The notes under the pieces are model-generated. The model did not search any database. It worked only from the letters and a program-made list of their open reading frames with translations, and had not been told where the DNA came from. A DNA stretch of 64,000 nt, taken from Pseudohoeflea sp964511625 (GTDB lineage: Bacteria > Pseudomonadota > Alphaproteobacteria > Rhizobiales > Rhizobiaceae). The stretch covers positions 154,498-218,497 of the forward strand of contig CAZEJG010000003.1 of assembly GCA_964511625.1 (NCBI GenBank), given 5' to 3'. The translations under genes were made by a program, and so were the position numbers. Positions 51,440 to 59,909 of the stretch are shown in pieces. Each line of letters starts with the position of its first letter. The stretch's first letter is position 1.

Positions 51440-51736
51440 TTACTCGCTATCCGACGTGCCTGAGTTATCTATTTGAAGCTTTGAATTGTTATTCACCACG
51501 GTGTTGTTCACCGACACGCCGCTCAGATTGTGGACGCCACTAGCGCCGGGTTCCGGCTTCCATATCGCGCTTAAGGTAACAAAAAACGTACTTGCGACGA
51601 CACAAAGCATTAGAATGAATGCATGATATTGTTTTAGTCGCGGGATTATATCTGCTCGAAGAAGGGCGCGGTAGAACCCAAACATCAATATAACAGCTGC
51701 GGCTGCTACTCCGCCAGCCTGGATAATCTCAACCAC
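51440..51736 (-). CDS. Small two-TM membrane protein of AT-rich island
   Basis: A 98-aa protein. TM helices at about 8-27 and 38-60; the C-terminal 38 residues (WKPEPGASGVHNLSGVSVNN, then TVVNNNSKLQIDNSG) should face the periplasm. No database-type family recognised. The start is GTG at 51736 with GGAGG about 9 bases before. Codon use and base content are AT-richer than the flanking core genes. It is 35 bases downstream of the larger island gene on the same strand, most likely one transcript. It shares a short motif (VNNNSKLQIDN versus VNDDSTVHIYN) with that protein. Confidence 0.65.
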   Translation of the reverse strand: MVEIIQAGGVAAAAVILMFGFYRALLRADIIPRLKQYHAFILMLCVVASTFFVTLSAIWKPEPGASGVHNLSGVSVNNTVVNNNSKLQIDNSGTSDSE

Positions 51737-51771
51737 GCTTGAGGACCTCCGGAGTTTTAATTATTCTTGCG

Positions 51772-53529
51772 TTAAAGCAAATCATAATAGCCACGTATTT
51801 CTATTTCGTGGACAGACTTCGGTATCGCAAACTCGAGTCCCTCTTGCGGTGTTAGCATAAAGCTCGGTCCTAACGATTTCCTGATTCCGTTTTCAGAAAT
51901 TGCGAACAAGTCTTCAACGTAGGATATCTCTGGCTCAACTTCCTCAATCCTAAAGTGCGTAGCTCCTTCCGGTACCGAAATTGTTTCAGTCTTCGATAAG
52001 CTCTTTTGCGATGCGCCAATAAGTATGCGATTGCGGGAGATTCTCGTGCCTGATTTATCAAGAAAAGTTAGGAAGGGGCAGGAGCCTTCTTCCCAAAATT
52101 GATTAGCCATGACGGCTTGGGCTGGAGCTTTGGAAATTTCAATCAAATCATTGGTCGATTGGATTTCCTTGAGCTGCAAAGCTTCTCCGTAAATATACTT
52201 ACGAGTTATGTCTTTGCTAGTCGGCGCTGGCAGCAAAGATGTCTGCTTTGAAAATATCCAGTCGTCTCCGTCTATCGTAGACGCAAATCCAATTTCTGGA
52301 GGGGCAAGTTTTTTGATGAGCTGAAATGTACTTTTTGACTGCTCCATATATTCCGCTGTTAGCTGGATTATTGGATCTGATTGTAGGTCGTACCGGAGTT
52401 CCATTTGTAGTGGAATCGCTATTGTGTGGTCCGCTGAGATAACTGTGCTTGAAGACAGGTTGATAGCGTAGGGTTCTGTATGTTTGGCCTCGTTCCTTAT
52501 GCTGTCCTCTTCATCGAGGAGAAAGGAGAGGCGATTGATTGGAAGGTGGCCGTCTGTTGATGACACTATCGCGAAAAGGATGAAGGGAGTGCGGGGAACG
52601 GCTGCAATAGAAAATCCTCCGGCGCTTGGCGCGCAGCCGTCCATATCGTTATAGTGCCCAATTCGGACTAAAAAATCTGCTGGCCAATTTTTCCGGCCAA
52701 AATATTCAAGCGTATCATAGGAGGGGTGCCCGGCGATTATGCTTTTAGCGACAGATTCCCGCTTGAGATCTCCATACTGGTATTCAAAATTTGAAGTGCC
52801 GATTTTACCTTCTATTACTAAATCGGCTGCATTCTGCGCCATATCCCAATATCGGCGAAACTCATTTCGATCAATAAAGTCATAGTGAATTATGCAGCTA
52901 AAGACAGTGCTGATGGCTGTTTCTGGATTTAATAAGTCGCTTCTCAAGTAAGATATCGGATTGGAATTGCGCGTATAAGTATAATCTCCTTTAGGCCAAT
53001 TAGGTCCATTGGTGAATGAATGAATAATTTCGGCTTTTGGCCAAGGAAATGGCTCAAGCGGTAGGTAGCGTAGATGTTTGATCGCTTTAGATCTATTTTT
53101 GAGGTTTAAATTCGTCTCGTCTGAGAAGTGCAGGTTTAATTGTTCGCCCCGTGGTGAGATCACTTGTGCGCCAATTCCGGGCGGGGAATCACCAATGAGT
53201 GCGCCGAAATTTTGTAGGATATAGTCAATATGTTTCTTTACGGGCGTTTCCACCGTTAAAGTTGATTTTCCCAATATCGGCGATAGTTCTTCGGGTAAAA
53301 AGCCGGACAGCACCATTGATGCCGCATTGATATTTAACCATACATACCTAACATTTAGTCTGCCATTTTTAGTGTTGCATGCGTTGTTGTAAATATGAAC
53401 AGTGCTGTCATCATTCACAGTCACATTTTCCACACTTGTCCCACAAGATGTGTTCTGGCCGTATGCTAATTCGCTCCGCGTGAGGAGCAGAAACATAGCA
53501 ATAACGATTGCCCACTTCGCTGCAGCCAT
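51772..53529 (-). CDS. Large exported protein of AT-rich island, unknown function
   Basis: A 585-aa protein: signal peptide or TM (about 1-25, LAYG-QN), then a long mixed alpha/beta region with no motif I recognise. Right after the signal it has SVENVTVNDDSTVHIYNNAC, similar to the tail of its neighbour. Later parts include IIHYDFIDRNEFRRYWDMAQ, HPSYDTLEYFGRKNWPADFL and a C-terminal beta-rich stretch ending EIEIRGYYDLL. No nuclease, protease or ATPase motif was seen. The frame is open from TTG 53562, but ATG 53529 has AGGA at 6 bases and starts the signal peptide. One sampled 60-base line (52741-52800) has 27 G/C (45 percent), against 43 (72 percent) in uvrC at 53701-53760. Likely horizontally acquired. 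Confidence 0.65.
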   Translation of the reverse strand: MAAAKWAIVIAMFLLLTRSELAYGQNTSCGTSVENVTVNDDSTVHIYNNACNTKNGRLNVRYVWLNINAASMVLSGFLPEELSPILGKSTLTVETPVKKHIDYILQNFGALIGDSPPGIGAQVISPRGEQLNLHFSDETNLNLKNRSKAIKHLRYLPLEPFPWPKAEIIHSFTNGPNWPKGDYTYTRNSNPISYLRSDLLNPETAISTVFSCIIHYDFIDRNEFRRYWDMAQNAADLVIEGKIGTSNFEYQYGDLKRESVAKSIIAGHPSYDTLEYFGRKNWPADFLVRIGHYNDMDGCAPSAGGFSIAAVPRTPFILFAIVSSTDGHLPINRLSFLLDEEDSIRNEAKHTEPYAINLSSSTVISADHTIAIPLQMELRYDLQSDPIIQLTAEYMEQSKSTFQLIKKLAPPEIGFASTIDGDDWIFSKQTSLLPAPTSKDITRKYIYGEALQLKEIQSTNDLIEISKAPAQAVMANQFWEEGSCPFLTFLDKSGTRISRNRILIGASQKSLSKTETISVPEGATHFRIEEVEPEISYVEDLFAISENGIRKSLGPSFMLTPQEGLEFAIPKSVHEIEIRGYYDLL

Positions 53530-53536
53530 GCCTATC

Positions 53537-53550
53537 CTCAAACGTTTGAG
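53537..53550. promoter_or_regulatory. 14-bp perfect palindrome overlapping the island gene ribosome site
   Basis: CTCAAACGTTTGAG, centred 14 to 15 bases before the ATG at 53529 and running into the AGGA ribosome site. It could be an operator or a translational control element for the island genes. Confidence 0.5.
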
Positions 53551-53650
53551 TTTCAGTGGCAAATAATAATGCTTTTTACGTGTAAGAGCTAGTACGAAAC
53601 GAAATTTTTTAAAAGAAAATTGCTCTATCTATAAAAGCACATATTTTTAG

Positions 53651-55756
53651 CTACCGTTTGTCCTCGTGGAAGTGATTGTAGATCTGTTCGGCCATCGCCT
53701 CGGAGATGCCGTCGACCGCCTGAAGGTCCTCAATCCCGGCGCGGCTGACCGCCTTGGCGGTGCCGAAATGCATCAAGAGCGCCCGCTTCCGGGTGGGGCC
53801 GATGCCGGCCACCTCGTCGAGCGGGTTCTTGACCATCTCCTTCTTGCGCCGCGCCCGGTGGCTGCCGATGGCCCAGCGGTGTGCCTCGTCGCGCAGACGC
53901 TGGATGAAGTAGAGTACGGGATCACGCGGCGGCAGGGTGAAGGCCTGTCGTCCGTCCATGAAGAAGCGCTCGCGTCCCGCCTCGCGGTCCATCCCCTTGG
54001 CGATGCCGATCGCCATGATCCTGTCGCGGATCCCGAGTTCGTCGAGGATCGCGCGCACCGCCGTCATCTGGCCCTGTCCGCCGTCGATCAGCACCAGGTC
54101 CGGCCAAGCAGGGAAGGGGGTGTCGCCCGCATCCTCGTCCTCGGTCGTTTCCGTGGCTTCGCCGATCGGCTTGGGCATGTCGTCCGCGTGGTCCTTCAGG
54201 AGCCGCGAGAAGCGCCGCTGCATCACCTCGCGCATCATCCCGAAGTCGTCGCCCGGGGTGATGTCCTCGGAGCGGATGTTGAACTTGCGGTACTGGTTCT
54301 TCACAAACCCTTCCGGTCCGGCGACGATCATGCCGCCCACCGCATTGGTGCCCATGATATGGGAGTTGTCGTAGACCTCGATGCGCCGCGGCACCTTTGC
54401 GAGCCCGAAGGTTTCCGCCAGTCCCTTGAGCAGGCGTGCCTGCGAGGCGGTCTCGGCGAGATGCCGGCCATGCGCCTCGCGGGCATTGTTGAGGACGTCC
54501 TCGACGAGTTCGCGCTTCTCGCCCCGCTGCGGCTGGCTGACGGTCACCTTGTGGCCGGCCCGTGTCGACAGCGCCTCGGCGAGCAGCGCCCGATCCTCGA
54601 AATCGTCGGAAATGAGGATCTGCTTCGGCGTGGGCTTGTCGTCATAGAACTGGCCGATGAAAGCGCCGAGAATCTCGCCCGGCTCCATCGCCGAATCGGC
54701 GCGCGGAAAATAGGCGCGGTTGCCCCAGTTCTGCCCCGTACGGAAGAAGAAGACCTGGATGCAGGCGAGCCCCCCATCCACGTGGATCGCGAAGATGTCG
54801 GCCTCTTCCACCGTGCGCGGATTGATGCCCTGATGGCTCTGAACGTGGGAGAGTGCCGAGAGACGGTCGCGGTAGACCGCCGCACGCTCGAAATCGAGAT
54901 CTTCCGACGCCGACTGCATGGCTTCCGCCAGGTGCGCCTTCACCGTCTGGCTGCGCCCCGACAGAAAACCCTTCGCCTCGTCGACGAGCTCGGCGTAGCC
55001 CTCCGGCGAAATCTCGCCGGTGCAGGGGCCGGAACAGCGCTTGATCTGGTAGAGAAGGCACGGTCGCGTCCGGCTCTCATAGACCGAATCCGTGCAGGTC
55101 CGGAGCAGGAAGGCCCGCTGCAGCGCGTTGATCGTCCGTCCCACCGCCCCGGCGGAGGCGAAGGGGCCGAAATAGTCGCCCTTCCGTGCCCGCGCGCCGC
55201 GATGCTTGTAAATGGCAGGTGCTTCGTGGTTGCCGGTGATCAGGATGTAGGGGAACGACTTGTCGTCCCGCATCAGCACGTTGAAGCGCGGCTTCAGCCG
55301 TTTGATCAGATTGGCTTCGAGGAGAAGCGCTTCGGTTTCGGTCCGGGTGGTGACGAACTCCATGTGCGCCGTCTCCCGGATCATCCGGGTGATGCGGTTG
55401 GAGTGTCCGCGTCCCTGCGCGTAGTTGGTCACCCGCTTCTTGAGCGACCGCGCTTTCCCGACATAAAGCACGTCGCCGTCGCCGTTCATCATGCGGTAGA
55501 CGCCGGGCTGGTTGGGCAGGTGCTTGACGAAAGCCTGGATAACTTCGGCGCCCTTCAGGCCGGGGTTGAGGGCCGGGCTCTCGTTCCACTCGATCGAGGA
55601 GAGGACTGCGGTTTCCGTCGTATCGGCCGGTGTGACGGCTTCGTCCTGCGCGTCCCCGTCAGACTCCTCTTCGTCGGTCTCGCTCTCGTCGTAGATCACC
55701 CCGCCCTTGTCGGACGAGCCGGCCTTCTCTTTCCGCGGAGAGGCAGGTGAACTCAT
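53651..55756 (-). CDS. uvrC: Excinuclease ABC subunit C
   Basis: A 701-aa nucleotide-excision nuclease subunit that cuts on both sides of a lesion with UvrAB. After a 70-residue acidic extension comes the GIY-YIG domain (PGVYRMMNGDGDVLYVGKAR), a Cys cluster (LLYQIKRCSGPCTG), the UVR domain (SEDLDFERAAVYRDRL), the RNase H-like endonuclease domain (DNSHIMGTNAVGGMIV, LVLIDGGQGQ), and C-terminal helix-hairpin-helix repeats (VAGIGPTRKRALLMHFG, VDGISEAMAEQIYNHF). Start overlaps the SDR stop by four bases. Downstream is the AT-rich island. Confidence 0.97.
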   Translation of the reverse strand: MSSPASPRKEKAGSSDKGGVIYDESETDEEESDGDAQDEAVTPADTTETAVLSSIEWNESPALNPGLKGAEVIQAFVKHLPNQPGVYRMMNGDGDVLYVGKARSLKKRVTNYAQGRGHSNRITRMIRETAHMEFVTTRTETEALLLEANLIKRLKPRFNVLMRDDKSFPYILITGNHEAPAIYKHRGARARKGDYFGPFASAGAVGRTINALQRAFLLRTCTDSVYESRTRPCLLYQIKRCSGPCTGEISPEGYAELVDEAKGFLSGRSQTVKAHLAEAMQSASEDLDFERAAVYRDRLSALSHVQSHQGINPRTVEEADIFAIHVDGGLACIQVFFFRTGQNWGNRAYFPRADSAMEPGEILGAFIGQFYDDKPTPKQILISDDFEDRALLAEALSTRAGHKVTVSQPQRGEKRELVEDVLNNAREAHGRHLAETASQARLLKGLAETFGLAKVPRRIEVYDNSHIMGTNAVGGMIVAGPEGFVKNQYRKFNIRSEDITPGDDFGMMREVMQRRFSRLLKDHADDMPKPIGEATETTEDEDAGDTPFPAWPDLVLIDGGQGQMTAVRAILDELGIRDRIMAIGIAKGMDREAGRERFFMDGRQAFTLPPRDPVLYFIQRLRDEAHRWAIGSHRARRKKEMVKNPLDEVAGIGPTRKRALLMHFGTAKAVSRAGIEDLQAVDGISEAMAEQIYNHFHEDKR

Positions 55757-56523
55757 TCATTCACTCCCGAAACGTCCGGGGTCTCCCAGGCCAGATGCTG
55801 GCCGCCGTCAAGCGCCACCATCTGCCCGGTGACCGAGCGGTTATCCCAGAAATAGCGGATCGTGGCGCCGAACTCGCCCAGTTCGGGCGACCGCTCGAGC
55901 GGCACCGCTTTCACCTGCCGTGCGAATTCGTCATCGCTCTGGCGCGGGCTCTTGAGCGTCGGGCCGGGACCGATCGCATTGACGCGGATCTGTGGCGCAT
56001 AGGTCATCGCCATCGTTCGGGTCGCAGTCCACAGCGCCGATTTCGACAGCGTGTAGGAAAAGAAGTTGGGCGTGAGCCGTTTGACGCGCTGGTCGATCAT
56101 GTTGACGACCAGTCCATCGGTATCCTTCGGCAGGTCTTTCGCCATCGCCGCAGCCAGAAGCGCGGGCGCCTTCACATGCACGGCCATGTGGCGATCGAAC
56201 AGGTCCGGATCGAATGCGTCCGCCGTATCGGCTTCGAAGATCGAGGCGTTGTTGACGAGCAGGCGAAGCGTGCCGAGCTTCTTGCCGATCGCACGGATCA
56301 GCCGGCCGGGAACCTCGGGATCGCTGAGATCGCCGAGAAACACCTCCGCCGTGCCGCCGGCATCGCGGATGATCGAGGCGGTCTCCTCGGCTTCTTCCTT
56401 CGAGCTGTTGGCGTGAACAGCAATGGCGAAGCCGTGGATGGCGAGGTCGAGCGCAATCGCCCGCCCGACGCGTTTGCCGGCGCCGGTCACAAGCGCGATG
56501 TGGGATGTATCTGCCGTTGCCAC
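55753..56523 (-). CDS. SDR-family oxidoreductase, FolM/pteridine reductase-like
   Basis: A 256-aa short-chain dehydrogenase. Cofactor motif VTGAGKRVGRAIALDLA, NNASIFEADTADAF and YTLSK with catalytic Tyr and Lys; the NASxF and GKRVGR variants resemble FolM (dihydromonapterin reductase) and pteridine reductases. A C-terminal VTGQMVALDGGQHL is typical SDR. The start is GTG at 56523 with GGAGCAACC ahead; the upstream in-frame extension overlaps the exchanger gene and is rejected. It overlaps uvrC by ATGA, so the two are coupled. The precise substrate is unproven. Confidence 0.85.
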   Translation of the reverse strand: MATADTSHIALVTGAGKRVGRAIALDLAIHGFAIAVHANSSKEEAEETASIIRDAGGTAEVFLGDLSDPEVPGRLIRAIGKKLGTLRLLVNNASIFEADTADAFDPDLFDRHMAVHVKAPALLAAAMAKDLPKDTDGLVVNMIDQRVKRLTPNFFSYTLSKSALWTATRTMAMTYAPQIRVNAIGPGPTLKSPRQSDDEFARQVKAVPLERSPELGEFGATIRYFWDNRSVTGQMVALDGGQHLAWETPDVSGVNE

Positions 56524-56546
56524 GGTTGCTCCGTTCAAACGACGGT

Positions 56547-57488
56547 TCAGAATACCGTCACGATGTAGAGGACGAAGGCCGCCAGCATGGCGATGCCGCC
56601 AAGCTTGCCGATCGGCCGGTTCCAGTGGGCGAGTGCCACCACCAGGGCTGAGGTGGCAAGCATGACCCACATGTCGACATGGATAACACGTTCATCGACC
56701 TGCAATGGCAGTACCAGACTTGTCAGTCCGAGAATGAAGCCGATATTGAAGATGTTGGAGCCGACGACATTGCCGATCGCCACGGCGCCGGACTTGCGCC
56801 ATGCCGCCATGACCGAGGTCACCAGTTCCGGCAGCGACGTGCCGATGGCGACAACGGTCAGGCCGATCGCGGTCTCGGAGGCGCCGAACATGCGGGCGAT
56901 CTCGGAAGCGCCCGTAACCGTCATCCAGGCGCCGAGCGGCAGTCCGATCAGGCCGGTGACGATATAGAGGACGATCTTGGCCGTCGTGGCCGGCGGCGCA
57001 ATGTCCGGGTCGTCCTCATGGCCCGTGACCATATGGGCGGGATCCTTGATGGCCCTGCGGATCTGCCAGCCCAGATAACCAGCCATCACCAGAAGCAGCA
57101 CCGCGCCTTCCACGCGCGACAGGGTGCCCGTGGCCATGAAGGCCATCAGCAGCACTGTGAGCAGCAGCATGACCACAAGGGAAGCGCCAATTCCCCGTTC
57201 CGAACAGTGAAGTGCGGCGAGCAGGGCTGGCGCGCCCATGACAAGAAGCACATTGGCGATGTTCGATCCGACCACATTGCCGATCGCAATGCCTGAAACG
57301 CCGTCGAAGGCCGCCTGCATCGAGACGAAGAGTTCCGGAGCGGATGTCCCGAAGGCCACGACCGTGAGGCCGATGATCAGTGGATTGATCTGCGCCCGCG
57401 CCGCCAGACCGACCGCCCCACGCACGAGATAGTCGCCCGCCGCCATGAGGAAGGCCATTCCGGCGAGAAGCATGAGAAAGCTGGTCAT
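56547..57488 (-). CDS. Calcium/sodium antiporter (CaCA, YrbG type), second copy
   Basis: A 313-aa inner-membrane exchanger with the two alpha motifs: VAFGTSAPELFVSMQAAFDG with GNVVGSNIANVLL, and VAIGTSLPELVTSVMAAW with GNVVGSNIFNIGFIL. About ten TM helices. Same family as the protein at 19824-20771, yet clearly a different gene; the two differ in the central loop, which here is longer and acidic (HEDDPDIAPP). It lies upstream of the SDR gene on the same strand. Confidence 0.92.
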   Translation of the reverse strand: MTSFLMLLAGMAFLMAAGDYLVRGAVGLAARAQINPLIIGLTVVAFGTSAPELFVSMQAAFDGVSGIAIGNVVGSNIANVLLVMGAPALLAALHCSERGIGASLVVMLLLTVLLMAFMATGTLSRVEGAVLLLVMAGYLGWQIRRAIKDPAHMVTGHEDDPDIAPPATTAKIVLYIVTGLIGLPLGAWMTVTGASEIARMFGASETAIGLTVVAIGTSLPELVTSVMAAWRKSGAVAIGNVVGSNIFNIGFILGLTSLVLPLQVDERVIHVDMWVMLATSALVVALAHWNRPIGKLGGIAMLAAFVLYIVTVF

Positions 57489-57617
57489 GAAAGGGTTCGT
57501 CTTGCGCCAAGCGGGAGGGATGATGAACGTCAGCCCTCATATAGGTCAGCCCGGGACGGATGCAAACTGCGGCGCGCAGTGAGGCACAGCTGCTGCGGAC
57601 CGGTGCTGTGCGGAATA

Positions 57618-57672
57618 TGTGACATTTTCGCAACGCCACATTGCGTCTTCTTTGTGCCGCTGTCTTGTCACA
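57618..57672 (+). promoter_or_regulatory. Spaced inverted repeat upstream of the porin gene
   Basis: TGTGACA (57618-57624) and TGTCACA (57666-57672), 41 bases apart, in the 292-base gap before the outer-membrane protein gene. It could be a divergent regulator site; spacing is large, so support is weak. No other gene is seen in 57489-57780. Confidence 0.3.
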
Positions 57673-57780
57673 TTCCCGCTCATCCGCCGCCGCATTCGAA
57701 GTCCAGATATTCTCACCAGGGCGGGGAACAACCTGCCTTGCCGTCCGTTGTGACGGGAGTGCAAACAAGGAGTTTTATTC

Positions 57781-58422
57781 ATGCGCAAGATCACGCTGGC
57801 CCTCGCCGCCACCGCAATGGCGCTGCCGCTGTCTCTTCAGGCGCGTGCCGCCGATGCCATCGTAGAAGCGCCTCCGGCACCGCCGGTCGCCATCGAATCC
57901 GCTCCGGCCTATCTCTGGGCTGGCGGTTATGCCGGTGTCTACGGCGGCTACAAGTGGGGTGAAACCGATGTCACCTCCGATAATGACGGCTGGAACGGCG
58001 GCGTCTACGGTGGTTACAACTGGCAGGCCGACAACTTCGTCTACGGTATCGAAGGTGACGTCGGCTACTCCGGTGCCGATGGCTCCAATGCCACCTACGC
58101 GTCCGAACAGGGTGCCGAAGGTTCGCTGCGTGCCCGCTTCGGTTACGACATGAACCCGTTCCTGGTCTATGGTACGGCCGGTGTCGCCGCGACCAACCTC
58201 GAAGTCACCGGTCCCGGTGGTTCCGACGACAACACCATGGTCGGCTACACGGTTGGCGCAGGTGTGGAAACCTTCCTCACCGAGAACGTCACCGCGCGTC
58301 TCGAGTACCGTTACACCGATTACGGTTCCGAAACCTTCAATGGTGTCGGTGCGGGTGCAACGAACATCTCGACCGGCTACGACGACCATTCGGTCCGCGC
58401 CGGTATCGGTCTGAAGTTCTGA
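57781..58422 (+). CDS. Outer-membrane beta-barrel porin, Omp25/RopB-type
   Basis: A 213-aa protein with a signal peptide (about 1-23, ARA-AD), a Pro-rich linker (EAPPAPPV) and an eight-stranded barrel of Gly/aromatic strands (YAGVYGGYKWG, NGGVYGGYNWQ, GSLRARFGYD, ARLEYRYTDYG) ending in the outer-membrane C-terminal Phe (GIGLKF). This is the OmpA-like/Omp25 family abundant in rhizobia and Brucella. TAAGGAG-like GGAG precedes the start; a strong terminator follows. Likely highly expressed. Confidence 0.9.
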   Translation: MRKITLALAATAMALPLSLQARAADAIVEAPPAPPVAIESAPAYLWAGGYAGVYGGYKWGETDVTSDNDGWNGGVYGGYNWQADNFVYGIEGDVGYSGADGSNATYASEQGAEGSLRARFGYDMNPFLVYGTAGVAATNLEVTGPGGSDDNTMVGYTVGAGVETFLTENVTARLEYRYTDYGSETFNGVGAGATNISTGYDDHSVRAGIGLKF

Positions 58423-58463
58423 CGTCCTGCAACGTCAGTTCCGGCAACTCCTCCCAACGCCGG

Positions 58464-58501
58464 AAACATAAAAGGCCCGGGTTCGTCCCGGGCCTTTTTT
58501 T
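58464..58501. terminator. Bidirectional terminator after the porin gene
   Basis: Perfect 10-bp stem AAGGCCCGGG (58472-58481)/CCCGGGCCTT (58487-58496), loop TTCGT, T-tract on the plus side and A-rich sequence on the other side. It separates the porin from the convergent GST. Confidence 0.92.
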
Positions 58502-58523
58502 CGTTTGTGAACGCTAAAACCGC

Positions 58524-59120
58524 TCAGGCGGAGGGCATCAGTTTCGCGACGTCCGGATAATTGGCGGCGAACTTCTTGGCGTAGCCCTTGAGTTTCGGCC
58601 GGCCGCGTTCCCACTTCCCGTCGAAGCGCAGCGCGAGGTAGCCGACGACTGCTGCGATCGCCAGATGAGCGGCCGTAGGGGTCTTGCCCATGCGCGGGAT
58701 GCGGTTTTCGAGGGCGTCGAGACCGCGCATCGCCTTGCGCCACTGGATATCGAGCCAGGGCTGATAAATCATCTCTTCCGGCCGGAAACGCTTCTCGTAG
58801 ACACACAGAAGCAGCGCGTCGCAGATCCCGTCACACAGCGCCTCGAGCACGTCCGCCTCCGTGCGCTTCTGGGCGTTGCGCGGGTAGATGCGCTGCGCGC
58901 CGGTGCGATCGAGATATCCCATGATGGCGCGGCTGTCGTAGACCGTCATTCCCTCGTCGGTAACGAGCGTCGGAATCTTGCCGAGCGGATTGTTGTCGAT
59001 CAGCGCCGCCGGCTCGTCGGCCGTGCTCGTCGGCACCGATTCGATCTGAACCCCGGCCACGGCCGCGGCCATGCGGACCTTGGCGGAATAGGGAGAGGGG
59101 GAGGAATAGAGAAGCTTCAT
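58524..59120 (-). CDS. Glutathione S-transferase family protein
   Basis: A 198-aa GST-fold protein. N-domain: KLLYSSPSPYSAKVRMAAAV (the Ser-Pro-Tyr-Ser contact region), NPLGKIPTLVTDEGMTVYDS, then the helical C-domain ending FAANYPDVAKLMPS. The ATG at 59120 has AGGAT at good spacing, so the longer frame to 59159 is not used. It is 54 bases downstream of the RNase T2 gene on the same strand. Unlike the GST at 46913-47605 in length and sequence. Substrate unknown. Confidence 0.85.
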   Translation of the reverse strand: MKLLYSSPSPYSAKVRMAAAVAGVQIESVPTSTADEPAALIDNNPLGKIPTLVTDEGMTVYDSRAIMGYLDRTGAQRIYPRNAQKRTEADVLEALCDGICDALLLCVYEKRFRPEEMIYQPWLDIQWRKAMRGLDALENRIPRMGKTPTAAHLAIAAVVGYLALRFDGKWERGRPKLKGYAKKFAANYPDVAKLMPSA

Positions 59121-59174
59121 CCGGATATCCTTGAAGTGGACTTTCATGAAAACATGCAACGGGTCCCGCCGTCC

Positions 59175-59906
59175 TCAGCCGGGTGGCGGAACCGACACAG
59201 ATCCGGCCCTGCATGCGGAGCGGTCGACTTCGGGGCAGGACCGGAAGCCGAGGCTTTTGGTAAGGCAGATGCGGACCTCCCGCAACTGCCCGCCTTGGCA
59301 GACCGTGGCAATCGCGTCGCGGGCGAGCCCTGGATTGGCGCGGATGAAAGCCGCTTCCACTGCGTCGGGCGACATCGTCTGCCGCTCCGCATTGTCGTCG
59401 AAACGATCCGGAACGGTGATGGTCTCGCGCGCCGCGCGGACCACGCGGAAATAGTCGGCCTGATCCAGCCCGGAACAGGTGCCGTGCTTGCGCCACATAT
59501 GGCCGATCAGGCCCATGCTCGGGGTGATGTCCATCACCGACCGTCCGAGACGGTCGGGCACCCGGTCGCTTTCCCGGGTCGGGCAATATTCGGGGTAGCC
59601 GCTGTCGAACTGCGGCCACAGCCCGTGAACGATGAAACCGTGGCGCCGTGCGTCGCCACACTGGGTGCGGTCGTTCCGGTCGCGGCCCTCGTTCAGACAA
59701 TAGGTTGGCGACCACGACAGCGCGAGAACGTAGAAATCGAAGCCTGCGCCTTCTGGAAGGTCGGTCGGCGCAGAACGGGACGCTGGTGCGGTGTCAGCGC
59801 TGGCCTGAGGGCTAGAACCGGTTTCGCTCTCCGAACAGCCCGCAATCGCAAAAGCCGTCAGGCCAAGAAACAGGAAAAGCCGGACAGACCGGGCGTAATC
59901 GCCCAT
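59175..59906 (-). CDS. Ribonuclease T2 family lipoprotein
   Basis: A 243-aa secreted ribonuclease-fold protein with lipobox IAGC (Cys24), so probably membrane-anchored in the periplasm. The family motifs are FIVHGLWPQF (CAS-1, H94) and HMWRKHGTC (CAS-2, 136-144, K140 and H141). In most RNase T2 enzymes the CAS-2 residue after the first His is a Glu; here it is Met137, so activity may be changed. Cysteines for the usual disulfides are present (C70, C83, C108, C144 and others). It has a small cysteine-containing secreted protein gene 3 bases upstream. Confidence 0.88.
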   Translation of the reverse strand: MGDYARSVRLFLFLGLTAFAIAGCSESETGSSPQASADTAPASRSAPTDLPEGAGFDFYVLALSWSPTYCLNEGRDRNDRTQCGDARRHGFIVHGLWPQFDSGYPEYCPTRESDRVPDRLGRSVMDITPSMGLIGHMWRKHGTCSGLDQADYFRVVRAARETITVPDRFDDNAERQTMSPDAVEAAFIRANPGLARDAIATVCQGGQLREVRICLTKSLGFRSCPEVDRSACRAGSVSVPPPG

Positions 59907-59909
59907 ACC

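Noticed and set aside
51236..53650. Prophage or transposon as explanation for the AT-rich segment
   Set aside because: No integrase, transposase, terminal inverted repeats or target duplications were found; only base content and unknown genes support transfer.
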